Part shown: positions 24,372 through 37,402 of the stretch, piece after piece
Position numbering within the stretch: position 1 is the first letter of the stretch
How the letters are laid out: every line of letters begins with the position of its first letter
From: Epiperipatus broadwayi
Lineage: Eukaryota > Onychophora > Udeonychophora > Euonychophora > Peripatidae
Assembly: GCA_028023455.1 (NCBI GenBank)
Contig: JAQFVV010006215.1
Span: 8,568,950-8,632,949, forward strand
Direction of reading: 5' to 3'
Length of the DNA: 64,000 nucleotides
Program-made: the position numbers and the translations under genes
The notes under the pieces: model-generated
What the model was told of the DNA's origin: nothing
Database searches by the model: none
What the model saw: the letters and a program-made list of their open reading frames with translations, nothing else

Positions 24372-25330
24372 TTAATAACATGTCATAAACCATAGTATCT
24401 TTATATCATTTGACCTTGACTTAGCTATATTTTCTGAAAAGTAAATGATGTCAGCATCAATACTTTTAAGGAATTTCTGGAATTGGCAATGATCCAATCC
24501 CTTGGTTTTTATAAAACTTATAGTTTTGATGATTATTTGCATGGCATTATGCATTTTTAAAAGTTTTGTACATAAGTTTTCTTGACGAATCACTCAATGG
24601 TATTTCATTAAAAATAAGCTTTAGCAGCAATTGTGTCACCTATTCATTTTACAATTTCCTCTCTTCTATCTATCATTGCTAGAGCAGCATCAGTAACTAT
24701 ACCACACATATTAACAATGGACAAAGAAAATCACTTTAAAATATTTTTTATTGCTTTCTACAAATTTCTTGATTTAGTTATGGCATTAAAGTAGTCAATT
24801 CTTCAATGAGATTTTATTTATTATGAATGTCTTTAAGAAAAAATTGCAAGGTGAGTTATATGTGTAGCAACAATGTTATTGTCCATCACCAAAGTGTAAA
24901 ATTTTAAATTAGTTGTTTACTTTCCAAACTTTATTCAATAAATGTCCAATTTTTATAATTCACCTGGCTACAGTCTGATAAGTCAAAGTGATTTTAGAAA
25001 GTTTTTTCAGACCATCACTAAATAGTTTTGATTTTTTGCTGTAAATATGCTTTCACATAACTTGCTCTTACAATAAGATATGGCCACCTTGTACCTTTTA
25101 AAATAATTTTTTTAAAAAGAAAAATTTGTTTTCAGTTCTGCTGTTTGGCTTTTATGACAATCCTTTATACACATCACATTCAGAAATATATTTTTGCAGT
25201 TAATACATTTTCAAATTACAGTCTTTGAAAACTTGCACAAGTTCTTTACAATTTAAGTAGAGTGCCTTATTCACTTTGACAAAAAATAATAATCTGTCCA
25301 CATTTTATTAAATTTTTTTTTTTCATTCAT
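24372..25330 (-). pseudogene. hAT-superfamily (ZBED-like) transposase pseudogene
   Basis: On the minus strand, fragments of a hAT transposase can be read in order. Near 25000 there is QTVARxIIKIGHLLNK. Near 24700 there is NMCGIVTDAALAMIDRREEI, the catalytic-core strand normally TDGAPAM. From 24593 there is RQENLCTKLLKMHNAM, IIKTISFIKTKGLDH and QFQKFLKSIDADIIYF, the region of ZBED-like proteins before the WLSRG motif. Many stops and frameshifts intervene and the DNA-binding BED finger is not visible. It is an old, dead copy in the intron between exons A and B. The family call rests on remembered motifs only. Confidence 0.7.
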
Positions 25331-27138
25331 AATTTGTCTTTTGGGGATTCTTTTTCATTTTGAGACATTGTATAAGCCTTGTTGGGATTTCAAAAAAATT
25401 AATAGGTAATGGATTTTATTTATTTATAGTATGAAAATTAATGGCCAGGAAAATAGAAAGCAATATTTGGATCTTTCTGCACATGACTCAATTGCCAATG
25501 CAAGGCAAAACAAAAGGCTAATTATAAGAGGACTATTAGACAGGCTAATATGTCTGTACAACAATTGTTGAATGACTGTTCACAGAGCCTATTAAAAGGC
25601 TCAACTATTGTTCAGAAAGAGTTGTTCATCTCCTATTACATGAGGGATATGTGCAGCCAATAATAGATGATTTTTTTAGTTTGACAAATTGGTCCGATCA
25701 TCTAATAAATAAACAATGCTCATTTGTCAACTGAATGCTAGCTCTATTACATGTCAGATATATGAGGCATCATTGAGGTGTAAAAGAATCTTTAACATTC
25801 AAATATAAATGCTTATATGACTTCTAAATAACTTCAAACTCCTAACATCACAGTGGTAGGTTGAAATATTAATAATCACTGTCTCACCAAGTCACCATGA
25901 CAAATGTAATATTTGATATTGGCAATTTTATTATCTGCACTTGGAAGATAACATGGTAGAGCCTACCATTAAACTGAATTACACATGCATACAAATAGTG
26001 AAAATGTATATATATTTATTTTAGTCACATTACTATATGCAATCACAAAAAAATCATAATGTTTTAATAAAGTTGTGATTTTGCATTGAATCAGATTTAC
26101 AGTCATCCTGGGCCATGGTTTGTATATTCTTGGAATTGCTGTGATAGTAAATGGCATAAGCCTTTCTCACTATGTTCTCTTTGATTATAAGAAGATTGTT
26201 TTAAAACAACAAGAAATGTCTTTATTTTGTTAAATAAAAAAATCAATATGTTTAAAAAATATTTTACAATAAATAGTTAGATTTACTAATATTTACTTAT
26301 CCTGCTTTAGTTATTCATGACAATCTTTATAACTAAAAAGAACTTAGTAAAAAGGTTGTTTGCTTTTTTTAATATATGTAAGGTTGAATGCTAAGTGGGA
26401 GTATATGTCATTAACTACAACAACAATTATTATTTAAAGATTGTATAGAATATTATAAATATAGGTCTGGAAATGTTAATTTCAAGTTCATGGCCCTTCT
26501 ATTTCTATGAGATAGTTGATACTCCTTTGATTACAATAATAACAATCACCATAATAACAATCATTATAATATTGATCACATTTTTGATGATAAGATAGCG
26601 CAAGATTGATGGTAAATAGCTGTAAAAATCATTAATGATTATTATATTGATGGGTTAAAAATATAATGGACTCTGGGGAAGGTTGTTGTTAGTTTATCTA
26701 ATACTTTTCTCATCTTATTGAAATAGAAAGCTAATGAAAATTTTGAACATTTCATGTTTCCTTATATTCTAAGAGTGTATTTGAGTGAAATCTATTTCTA
26801 TATTCTTTATCTACATTTTCTATTATATTCTTTTAATGTTTTTGATTGTATTTTTCTTTTATTAAAAAACAAACAAGTATTTAATTTTGAATTCTTATGT
26901 AATAATTATTGGAATAGTTAAAATAATAATAATAATCAAGAGTTTTAAAAAAATAATAATTCTATTTTATAGAGTATAAGAAAACTAATGAATTTATTTT
27001 TTTATTGATAAATTTAAATAAATCTTTAAAAACATAATGATTAAATACATTGATTTCGTTTATTTACAGCAACATTAAAAAAAAAATTACAAATGTAATT
27101 TATGATTACAAAATCTTAAATTGTTATAATTATTTTAG
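25331..27138. other. Intronic stretch before exon B
   Basis: No gene is seen in 25331-26850. From about 26900 to the acceptor at 27138 the sequence is recognisably homologous to 57370-57558 before exon B', so this part belongs to the segmental duplication. Confidence 0.6.
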
Positions 27139-27273
27139 GGCATTAATTCAATGTTTGAATATAAAATCCAAGAGGACCAAGATACCTTTTCTATTGATGC
27201 CAACACAGGAATCTTGAAAGTTGCTAATCCTGGAAATTTAGATCGGGAAAAAAGTCAATCTTTTTATTTAACA
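27139..27273 (+). CDS. Cadherin exon B (middle of an EC domain)
   Basis: This is an internal exon of 135 nt (45 codons), phase 0, acceptor TATTTTAG, donor GTTAAG. The reading is GINSMFEYKIQEDQDTFSID, then the NTGILKVANP turn and the calcium-site NLDREK (LDRE) motif. It is the classic central part of a cadherin repeat (YxI ... FxIDxxTGxIxxxxxLDRE). It joins in phase to exon A upstream and to exon C after an 88-bp intron. Its duplicate at 57559-57693 has 38 of 45 residues identical. All structural residues expected for an EC domain are present. Confidence 0.9.
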
Positions 27274-27361
27274 GTTAAGTGTAAAATAATCTTTTTTAAA
27301 AAACTCATTTTAAGCATTGTATAAAATATTAATATATTTTAATCAAATATGTTTTCTTTAG

Positions 27362-27523
27362 ATTATGACAGAAGAACTTATGCCATTAGCAGAAGGTATT
27401 GAAGCAATTCCCGATGTTGCTGTTGTAACAATTAATCTAATCGATATGAATGATAATAATCCGGAATTTATACCAAACTCTTTTTATAGTTTTATTTTAT
27501 CTGAAGACAATAAACTTTTTTCC
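27362..27523 (+). CDS. Cadherin exon C (EC end, linker, next EC start)
   Basis: The exon is 162 nt (54 codons), phase 0, with acceptor TTTTCTTTAG and donor GTAAGA. It starts IMTEELMPLAEG and runs to DVAVVTINLIDMNDNNPEF, a canonical calcium linker (DxNDNxP), then opens the next EC repeat with FYSFILSEDN. The intron from exon B is 88 bp, exactly as long as the intron between B' and C'. The duplicate exon at 57782-57943 shares 48 of 54 residues. The exon is intact, with no stop or frameshift. Confidence 0.9.
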
Positions 27524-30500
27524 GTAAGAAAATAATATATATTCTTATTTTTGAGTATGTTTTTTTTTTGCCAATATTCTTATTAAAAATAAAAGTTTTT
27601 TTATATACCTTTTTTAAAATAATAGAATAATTGCCTTGTAAATAAATATATTGTGAAATGTTTATTTTTAAATGATTTTTAAAATTAGAACCATTAATAA
27701 TTATAATAACATTATACATTTTTGGTTTCCATATAGACAAGATTTGAATAATAGAATAATTATAGTCTAAATTAAGCATAAGATGACATTAAATTACTTT
27801 TATCATGCTTTTGAAATAATTAAATCATGCCTACTATATACAACCATTACATCATTGGAAAATTTTTGAAAAAAAAATATTTACAATTTATTGTGTATAA
27901 TATAATTATTTTACTTTTAAGATTGTGATGGTCTAGGTTTTCAACCAGAAGAAGAAGAATACATTTAACTACAGTTGAACCTAGGGTCTTTGGGTAGGAT
28001 GCCAAGAGTGACACAATAAAGTAACTAACCAATGATCCTGCCTGTCTCCGATCGGCTAAATCTTGGTTTACACCTTAATTTCAGATGCAATTTAGGCTAG
28101 TTCATCTATGTCTCACCCCTTTTTTGGATTCCACATGTCTCAGAAGTCAAACCCAGGGAGAATGTTGCAATCGGCTCTTTTCAGTGATGAATCTACTTAT
28201 AGGAACTACAGTATATTCATATGGGTTTTAAACCAAGTAGAAGACTCATTTAATCATATTCATGTATTATAATGTACAAAAAGATGTGTGTGTGCACATA
28301 TATATGATGATCAATTGACGAATGGATGGTGAAATAACATTGATAAATTAGAGACCATTTGATGAGAATCAAATTGACAATGTTTATTTACAAACAAAAA
28401 AAAATTGAAAAACTCTTTTAACAAAAAAAAAATAATTATATGCATGAATATGTGTTGAGTATGTATCCCTATCATATAAACAATTAAATATATTCATTAC
28501 ACCAACCCTTCCCATGATCGGCATATAAGAATAGTCAATCATTGTATACAGTGTAAATAAAATAACAAAAAAAAAAAAGGGAAACAAAATCATTAATCTA
28601 ATGTTGCATTGATTGTGAAGGTAACTACTTAATTAGCAAAGATATATGAAGTAGTATTCAGTAGCTTCTTGGTTTAATTCCAACTGCAGTGGCTTTCTCT
28701 CTTTGAAAGACCCTCTTCAGTAAATGTTAGACATCCATAATGAATAAACAAATATGAACAATGGTTAGTCAATGAAAAAAAAACAATGTAAACTTTTCTA
28801 TAGCAGTGTATGTTTTTTAATATGGAATAGTAATAAATAAAATCTTACCTTTATTTCATGTTGTGGTAAGGATTCTTATAGTAAAATTACCTAATGTCAT
28901 GTCGCTACAGGGGAAAGTTATCTAAATTTTATTTAAAAAGAAAACATATTTACCCTAACAGCATTCTTCCCTGTGTTTTCACAACTTTAGCTACATTGGA
29001 CTCTTCTGAGTTACAGAAATCTTCATTTCCAAATAAGGAAATGAAATAAAAATAATAATACAAAATTCTGCGAATGTACACATAAAAAATATCACATGAG
29101 AAATTGATACTTCATGAGAGCTGGCATGAGGTTTGTGAATTAGGTGACTAATGACTGTGATAGGTACAGTCTGTCATTGCTCCAGTTAGGTTGCAGTGGT
29201 AGATCATGCATTCCTTACAGAGGCTCCTCAGTGACATATTTAGAATGATGTTATCTCCATATCTTGTTCTTTTTTCTGTATTCACCTGGATATTTTAGAT
29301 GAGGCATTTGATGTTTTGGCAGATGTTACACACTTGAGTACAGAATTATTGCTCTTTCTCTTGTCAGGGCTGAGAACAATTAGCCCTACAACACGAATTA
29401 GCGAACAAAATCTTTCAGCAAATAAACAATTAAGATTTTCTTAGTTTGATGTTTGTTGTTAAATGATTTTTATAAGAACAAAATTATTTGTTAACTGATT
29501 TTTATAAGGACAAAATTATTCCATCATTAATATATATAAATACTCGGATGATGTTCTAATTCATTTTTTTACTCACATTTGAAGAATAGCATGGTCCTTT
29601 TTATTTTAAATGACTATTTAAATCAACTCTATTACTTTATCCAAATGCTTGAATTTATTAGAATTGTTTTTGTTTAAATATCAACTGTAGTTTTTTGCAA
29701 TTTACTTTAAGATAGTCTAACAAATAATTTGAAGTGTTCGAATAAGCCATCCATTTTCTTCAAAATTCCAACATTTGATTTTCCGATATAGTATTATACA
29801 GCCTATACCTTATTAGAAAATAGTAGAAAGACAACAGAAATGAATTAAGTTTGTTTTTATACTGCCCTCAGTTTCCATTGTTCAGTATACTAATATCTTG
29901 TGTGCATTACATTAACAATAAGCAACATAAAATTATGTAGTAGAATTATGTTTTTTATCTTTTGTACTTGGTTACCTAGTGACTGATTTGACATTAGGTC
30001 ATTACCATGCTTACTTAGTCCAAGTCTTTTAAAATGATGTCCAATGCACTGATATTAAATTCATTGTTTACATACATATATATTAGTACAATTATAATTT
30101 TTTTCTTTTAATTGGGGTTTTCATCTTTCTAGAAGATAAATAAAGTTGATTTATTTTGATACTTCCTCAATATAGTTAAATTTTTTTATTTATGTCCATA
30201 TATATATATATGTATGAGTTTAGTTACTTCAAAAGTCAGAACATATGGTTAATTGTCTATTAATTAACATTATAACAAACAAACTGGATTTGGTGATGAG
30301 AGTGACAAAGGTCAGATTGTAAGATACCACTACAATTCCCCTATCCTTATGGATTAAAAATTTAAATCATTAAAATTTTAACCCTTATTTAGAGAGCATG
30401 CCCTAGGCTTAGCATTGGAATGTTGGTACAAAAAGCTGGGTTATAATCTATTTACTGTAATTTACATCTTTCCTTGACTATTCCACTCCTGCTTTTCAAC

Positions 30501-31848
30501 TTCTTGCTTTATGACATGTGTCCTAGTGAAACAAGATCTATATATGCGTCCCTTTTTATTCTTATTAATATTATGATGGTTGTATGGTATGAGATCAACT
30601 GGTAATGTGTCTTTATTGTAGATGGCATATAGTCAAACTTGTTAGTCTTTTACCATGCTCCTTTTTGAAGCTTAATATGTTTTCATAAGAACTAACTGAA
30701 TGTTGGAGTGTTCATCTTTCTGTATGAATCAGCTCCTAAGTCTCAGTTAATTCTAAAGCATCCCTTTAACTGCCTTTACAATTATCTGGGTCTACTCTCA
30801 TCAATGTTAACTGACACTATATATTTTGTTTTCAATATTATCTCACTTTTCTTTCTAATTCTATTTGAGACTTATGTCTATCTTTTCTCATTTAACAATC
30901 AAGCATATCTACTCAGTGGTTCACTCTGTTTGACCAAAATAAGATTTCAAACTGTGAGTATTATAGATCCTCTTCACCTCTCCCTTTATCTATCCAAAAT
31001 GCAATTGGAGTGGATTGCTTCACAATAGTGAAAGTCCCTTATATTGCTTGTAAAACTTTTAGTATTTTCCTTCCAATGATTTACTTACATGAGTATTTTG
31101 ATAAAAACTTTTCCCTACCTTGAAGTTGTGGATATTTCATTTCTTGTATTTGTTTCTTCTCTCAGATTTGTTTGCTAGTTGTGCATATGCTTTTAATAAG
31201 TTCTTTTCTGGATTAAATTCAGTATGTCTAACTGGGGTTGATATTTGTTAAATAATATGGATTTTATCTTGTTTAGCTGGCCTTTAATATGTTTGGTTAT
31301 TATGTTATGGTTTATATCATATGTAGGCTTATGCACAGATATCTTATTGTGCCTGCTTGGAACATCTCTTCTTTGCGTTGTAATGTTGGCAGTCATACAT
31401 ACATACACATATGTATATCCTCGTATTATCATTTTTTTCATTAAATATATCTGGGGTTGTCCTTTTGGGTTTGATCTAATTCACATGTCCCAAGTCACAA
31501 TTCTTGAGGTCCATCCTTAACATCTGTTCTTTTTAAGTGCTAGTATTTCTATGCCTAATGTAGCTGAATGGGCCTTCATATGTATTTTACAATTTGTGGA
31601 ACTGTGGACCTTCTTGATTAGCAGTTTGTGATGTGATTTTCATCATCATACTGCAATGGTTTTCTATGACTTGGTTATCTTACTGATCATGGAGGGACTT
31701 TAACTGCCATAATGCATATTTAAGATGATCAAGCTTATCGATTTCTTTTGTGTCTTCAAACTTGGTCTTATTATGATAACCTTCTTTTGTGACAGCCATT
31801 GTAATTATCAATGCCTAAATTTGATGGTTGTCAGTGAGTACATCAGTG

Positions 31849-32268
31849 TCATGCCTTGAAAACACATGGGTTTTGTTTGATGGTGGTGCAGATATGGCAA
31901 TATGATGCTAACTGTACATCCAATTTGCTTACTATAGCATCTCCTTCCATATACTCCTCCATAATATCTTTAAAATATGGGGATGTCTCATCTCTCTTGG
32001 GTTTGCCTTTTGACTCAGAGTTAATCTGAAAATCCTGTGAGCTAAGTTTCGGTTGGTATACAGAAATATCATTTGACTGTGCTTCTCTCAAATCCTGAGA
32101 TCTGCAATTTAACTTAAGTTCTACATTATTCACCTGTATGTTTATCCACTGGTCTGAGCTCTCTAGGCCATCATCCTGTGGCATGATAGAGTAGTGCATG
32201 TCAGTGCAGTGAATACTGTTCTCCATGTTATTCAATCTTTCCTCATTATTCTGGGTACTTTGAAACAT
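31849..32268 (-). other. Open frame of 139 codons, unrecognised
   Basis: The predicted protein is polar and acidic in its first half (Met, Asn, Asp, Gln, Ser rich). It ends with a short CxxC (YCHICTTIKQ) and matches no family I know. It sits directly downstream, in minus-strand order, of the RTE-like RT scrap at 32321-32572. It may be decayed retroelement sequence or part of an old processed copy of a host gene. No promoter, splice site or polyadenylation signal supports a gene. Confidence 0.3.
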
Positions 32269-32320
32269 CTCTGTTCCACTTCAATGGTCAGTGCTTTTTG
32301 GCATAGTTGAGACTCAATTG

Positions 32321-32572
32321 TTAGCATTCTTTTGTTGAGAGCTTTGTCCAACTTGATGAGTTGGTTTTTTGTTGCAGCTGTGCTATCCATTTCATTATGT
32401 TTCTGTCTGTATTAATAATCTGATCAAAATATTTGTAGTTGTTAACTTCTTCTAATTCATGATTATCTGTCTTTATTTTTTGCTGTTGAGAAAATCCATT
32501 GAACATTACATTAATATTTTTAGTATTTATCTTTAGCCCTAATTTTTTACTTTCATCTGATAAGTCTTGCAA
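32321..32572 (-). pseudogene. RTE-type LINE RT fragment
   Basis: The 83-codon frame reads DESKKLGLKINTKNINVMFN, then DNHELEEVNNYKYFDQIIN and RNIMKWIAQLQ. This is the stretch just after the YADD box in RTE-like non-LTR elements (usual form: GLKINxxKTKVM ... YxYLGQxIxxD). Catalytic motifs A to C and the endonuclease are missing. It is a truncated, inactive remnant. Confidence 0.7.
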
Positions 32573-33824
32573 CTTTCCTAAAGCTCTGAAATATTATTTG
32601 TAAAATTAACTACATTCTTTGCAATATCTAAATAACAAATAATTTCTATTTATTTTATTCCCTTAGCTTCCATTTTAATCCACAACATATTTCTTATAAA
32701 ACTGCTGCACATTGTTTAAATCCTTAGTAAAAAAATTTTTATATAAAACATAAATATACCTAAGCATACTAAAGTAATTATTTTCTTAACAACTTTTATA
32801 AAATATTTTAAAATTCATTTTATTTATAATTATCTAGCAAGCTAAAAATGAAGATCAGATATATTTAAACAATAATGTTTTTGAAACTCCTTATAGATAT
32901 TCAATTTTGAGTACTGACAAATTCTACTGATATAAGAGTTGGACACTAAAAAAATGAATTAATGCTTTTGGATGGAATTCTGATAAAAACAATTGAATAT
33001 TTAATGAACAATGAAGAAAATAAACATGTGGGATATTTAATCAGATCAGAATTGAATTTCTTCTACTCCACATATAGCAAACTGAAATTTTATTTTGATC
33101 ATATACATGAGATGAATTAATTTTTTTTTAAAATAATTAATGCTTGAATAGGCTAGTAGTAACCAGCTTGAATTGAGAGTATTTTATCATTATAATATTG
33201 AATGTGCATTCAAGAAACTTGTAAAATCAAGCAGTGATAAGTCAATTTGGAAATGTTCTTATGAATTCCAAGAATCATTGTCAACTTGACAACTCTTAGT
33301 AATAATATGATCTTTAAAAAATAATTACATGATTAATTGCTTGGAAGTTTATAAGATTCAAGCACATGCAGTAGTAAAGTGGTACCTGTGATACATTGTT
33401 TTCAATCTCCAGAATTTTTTGCTTTGTCATTTCACTAAATTATATGGGGGCAGTATGATCTTTCATGTAAATCTAATATTGTTGACATGAAATAAGTATA
33501 ACCTGTCCAATGTATGATAAAAACAATTAATTATTTGCATCCTGTTTATAAAAAATAATTGCCCTGATCTTGACTTATACTGAATACATGTAAATAATTC
33601 ATTGGAAAAGAATGTGTTTGTAATTGACAATGCTTTTTTAATTGTTAGTTTCAAATTCAATATATTTTTGCCATTGCAAAATAATAATGCAATGATAAAT
33701 TTGTATATATATATATTCCATCTTTATTGTTAAAAGGAGCTTGCCTTGACAACAGTTTGAAATTGTTGATATATATTGGGGTTGTCTAAGTGTTGACTAG
33801 TTTTGATGATATATATATATATAT

Positions 33825-35329
33825 TGTAACAATATGTAAATATACACATTGTGCAAGTGTGTGTGTATATAAGAGTTACATAATTTACTTGTTTTTTTTC
33901 TTCTATTATTAAAAAAATAATCATAATTTAATAGTTTGAAAGGATAGAAGTTAAAAATAGAGGGAAAATTTAGAGATAAGTTAGGAATTAGTAATAATTA
34001 TAACTTGTCTTTCTTTTATATACTTTTAATTCATAATTCTGTCAAAAATATTATTTAAAAAAAAGGTATTTTTAAATAGAAAGTTCTTATGATTAAATTA
34101 AATAGTTTATACCAAACTAATCAGGCTCTGGAAATTAAGATTCCAGACTGATTAGTTAAACAATAAACAATATCTCTCTAATTCTAATCTTCGTAATTAA
34201 AATGGAAAAATAAAAAAATGTAAATTTTAATCAAAATTCTTTTAAGATAAAATGTATTGATAATATGGTTGAAACTCGAGCAAGGGTGGAGTCAGAGTGG
34301 TATAAAAGGAACACATCCTCTCTTGTCTTCGGTTTTTTTTTCAGTTTTAGTTGAGTTTGAGCTCAATTCAGTTAAAGAATTATTAATGAGAATGAGTGAC
34401 TAGAACCGAACCCTGGTGTTTGGTTGTTTTTTCTGCTCATCTTCCATGTGCTATTAACAAAAATTCCATGTTAAATTACTGTAACTCGCCTTTTACCGAT
34501 GTTTCAATCTGTCCTATCAAATTAAGTAAACCAGACACACCACAAACAAGAAACCAAGAAGTTGCCTTTAAGTTACAAATACCATTACCAAGGAAACTAA
34601 CCGGATCTGAGGAAAAAGGGATGATCACCCACATACAAAGAAAAATCAAGAACTGTGCATACCTACCATGGAAACCAAAGACTATTTAAACTGCCTATGG
34701 AAATCAAAGACAATGTTGAAACCACAAATAAATTCCAAAAGCTGTGCTATAAATCCTAGGTAAATATTGACAACAGTATTAAAACTTTTAAAGTTTATTC
34801 ATTATAATAAGCATCCAAAATTTGTTAAGTGTATACTAGCTCATGTGTTTATATTTTATTTCTTATTATTACATTTATAATTATTATTTTTTAATAAATT
34901 TGTTTAAATTATTAATGTCATTTTACATCTCTCTCCATTCATTTAAGTAAATGTGCAGCCAGTCACATGTTAAGAACTAGCCATGGTTCAAGCACTTGAA
35001 ACATGTTATTGACATTTCATGGGTTCCAATGTAAGTGTTGGATGGCACCCTGGGTTTAAACCCATTATAAATATTCCCATGAGATGTTTCATGCAGCCAG
35101 AAAGCTACCTCAGTCTGGAAAAGTAATTGTCGATTTAATATTTTTTATTAAATCTCAGTCTGATGAGGGTATGATTGATATATAATTATTAATCATATTT
35201 ACTCCCCTGCTTGAGTAATGGTTCTTTAAAAATCTTTTTGCAAATTAATATGATTTTTGTAAAATAGAATAAATAATAGAAAGTTTTTAAAAAAGTTAAA
35301 GTTTAAGGAGCAGGTAATTCCCATTATAA
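33825..35329 (+). repeat. Left LTR of element 1
   Basis: The LTR is 1505 bp, starts TGTAACAATATG and ends TTCCCATTATA. A TATA box, TATAAAAGG, lies at 34301-34309, followed by a pyrimidine-rich start region. A 97-codon frame at 34396-34689 is not kept intact in the right LTR and is unlikely to be a gene. Confidence 0.85.
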
Positions 35330-35331
35330 GT

Positions 35332-35350
35332 GTCATCCAACATGAGAGCA
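35332..35350 (+). promoter_or_regulatory. Primer-binding site, element 1 (decayed, Lys-tRNA type)
   Basis: Two nt (AG) after the LTR end lies TGTCATCCAACATGAGAGC. It matches the known tRNA-Lys1,2 primer site TGGCGCCCAACGTGGGGC at about 12 of 18 positions, and most differences are C to T or G to A. The spacing and the shared CCAACATG core match element 2. Confidence 0.5.
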
Positions 35351-35796
35351 TGAACATTCATTCATTCATTAAAAAAGAGAAAAATACGTAATATAAAAAA
35401 AAATCGACTCACATAAATAAAAATATATAATTAAAGTGAAAGAATTTATGAGAGATGAAAGAGAACAAACAGCACTAATGATCATTTTATATGTTATAAA
35501 AGAAAGATAAGAGGGTTTAGTTTAATGAAATAATATAGTTGGTATTAATGGAATAATATAGTTGGTATTAAAAAAGAAAATATATATATATGTTATAGAT
35601 ATAGGAAAATAGGTGCAGGTAGGCATTAGGTTAGGAATCGACATGCAAGTGGTACTAGGGGGAAATGTAGTGGGAGAAAATTGACCAAACACTCGTGTTT
35701 GATTATAAATTAAATAAAATAGAATTTAGTCAACATATCGATGTGAATAAAATACATATTACAGATACATAATATAAAAAGTGTTGAGAATATTAA

Positions 35797-36447
35797 ATGA
35801 TAAGAAATAAAGCCAAAATGGAGATTCAAGATAATGAAATTGAGAATAGTGAAATCATAGCTTTAATAACCAGCATGCTTGAAAAACAAAAAGAAGCAGC
35901 TGAAGAATATAAAAAAATAGCCAAAGAGCTTAAAAACCAAAATAATGAAATGAATAGAAAATTGGAAGGGCAAACTGAAATGCTTGAAAAGTTAAAGGAT
36001 CAGATCGGAATGGGCTATGATAAAATAAAGGAAGAAATAAATGAGAGTAAAATACAAGTAGAAAATAAAATAGAGACTGCTTATGAACTGATAGAAAAAA
36101 ATAAAATAAAAGATAAAGTAATTGAAGAGATAAAAGTTGAAGTTACGAATTTAACTTTAAACATAAATCAGATGAATTTTAGCAAAGATGGCACGCAGAC
36201 AGAAATAAAAAAGCCTGACCAGTTGAGTGCGAACACGCACATTACAAATAACTCCATGAGTTATTCTGAGAAACACATTTATAAAAAATTCCAGATGATT
36301 TATGAAGGCCCACATAATATAATCCATCAATATGACTTCAATGCCTGTGTGACAACCAAAGGCAATATAGAAAAAGCAACATCAAACACCAGATCACTGG
36401 AGTTAAGTGGACAGCCGAAAAATAAAGAACCGCCTAACAAAAATTAA
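35797..36447 (+). CDS. Gag-like coiled-coil protein of LTR element 1
   Basis: This ORF of 216 codons is the only long intact frame in the element's interior. Residues about 10-125 are a Lys/Glu/Ile-rich heptad pattern (MLEKQKEAAEEYKKIAKEL and onward) typical of a long coiled coil. The C-terminal 90 residues are polar, with HIYKKFQMIYEGPHN. No zinc knuckle, protease or pol motif is seen. By position, directly after the 5' LTR leader, it is a candidate capsid or gag-like protein, but sequence alone does not prove this. The frame has stayed open although the LTRs have diverged, which hints at selection or at youth of the interior. The first Met may instead be that at codon 8. Confidence 0.55.
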   Translation: MIRNKAKMEIQDNEIENSEIIALITSMLEKQKEAAEEYKKIAKELKNQNNEMNRKLEGQTEMLEKLKDQIGMGYDKIKEEINESKIQVENKIETAYELIEKNKIKDKVIEEIKVEVTNLTLNINQMNFSKDGTQTEIKKPDQLSANTHITNNSMSYSEKHIYKKFQMIYEGPHNIIHQYDFNACVTTKGNIEKATSNTRSLELSGQPKNKEPPNKN

Positions 36448-37388
36448 AAATATGTAATCTGACGGATTGGCCGGCTGCAATGGATTTTAAATAATAGAAA
36501 AACGAGTATCAAAGTTAGTCTTAATAATATAAAATGATAAAAATAAATTCTTAAAGAACTTAGTTTGAAAATGTTAAATCAAGTTAAATCAAAACTCTCG
36601 ATTATGTCTTCTTGATTATTGAGATGTTCCAGCTCATAAGTCTAAAACATAGTGGATCATGACATAAACAAAATAAATATGTAAAAATCAAAATAAACAA
36701 GCAAACTAAAAATGTTTCTTTTAAAATAAAATTAAATTAAAAAAGGGAGAGTAAAAATAATGCTTTTTAAAAATAAAAGTGAAATAAACAAATGTATGAT
36801 AAAAGTACTAATGAAAATAAATCATCAAATGAAATAAAAATAAGTGTTATATTAAGATTGAGGGATGTGTGAGTATTTGGGCAAATATATAAATTTCAGT
36901 CCCGATTATGGGTTGGATTAAGCCTTTTCTTGCAGTAACTTTGTTCTACAGATGGAAGTGCAAAGGTTAAATAATACTGATGATGATGTGCTAGTAGAAA
37001 AGTCCTGGCATATAATAAATAATAAATCTGGAAGAAAAATTCATAGTAACCAAATAAAATAAATATTTTTGTAAATCGAATGTGCAGTAGTAATCCTGCC
37101 ATTCGCAATCTTAAAATCCCTGTTCATAATCTGTTGTGCACAAAAATTGCCCATGCTGTAGTCACAACTTCCACAAGAAATTAAAAGTTTGTTTAATCAG
37201 TACAAAAACGATCTGTGTGTTGAATTGCCGGATACTTTGCTGCTTTCCTCTCTTAACATTACCATTTATTATCTAATAATGAAAACAAAAACTAAAATGG
37301 ACTTTAAAAAAATAAAGTTGTTAAAAATAAGAATTTAAAGTGGTCAGTACTTAAGAAAAAAATGATCAACTCACTTAAAGTTCTCAAT

Positions 37389-37400
37389 TGGGAGGGGTGT
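37389..37400 (+). promoter_or_regulatory. Polypurine tract, element 1
   Basis: TGGGAGGGGTGT lies two nt before the start of the right LTR, where second-strand priming of LTR retrotransposons occurs. Confidence 0.65.
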
Positions 37401-37402
37401 GA

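Larger units (their letters stand above)
27524..33824. other. Intron between exons C and D, first part
   Basis: About 400 bp after exon C (to about 27920) match the intron after C' (57944-58345). At 27921 the similarity stops and a less AT-rich segment (about 27921-28260) begins that looks like an inserted repeat I cannot name. 28260-30300 shows no feature. 30300-32580 is less AT-rich and holds the fragments listed separately. 32600-33820 shows nothing recognisable. Confidence 0.5.

Noticed and set aside
34396-34689. 97-codon frame inside the left LTR of element 1
   Set aside because: The right LTR copy is not kept open, and the frame lies in the LTR leader region.
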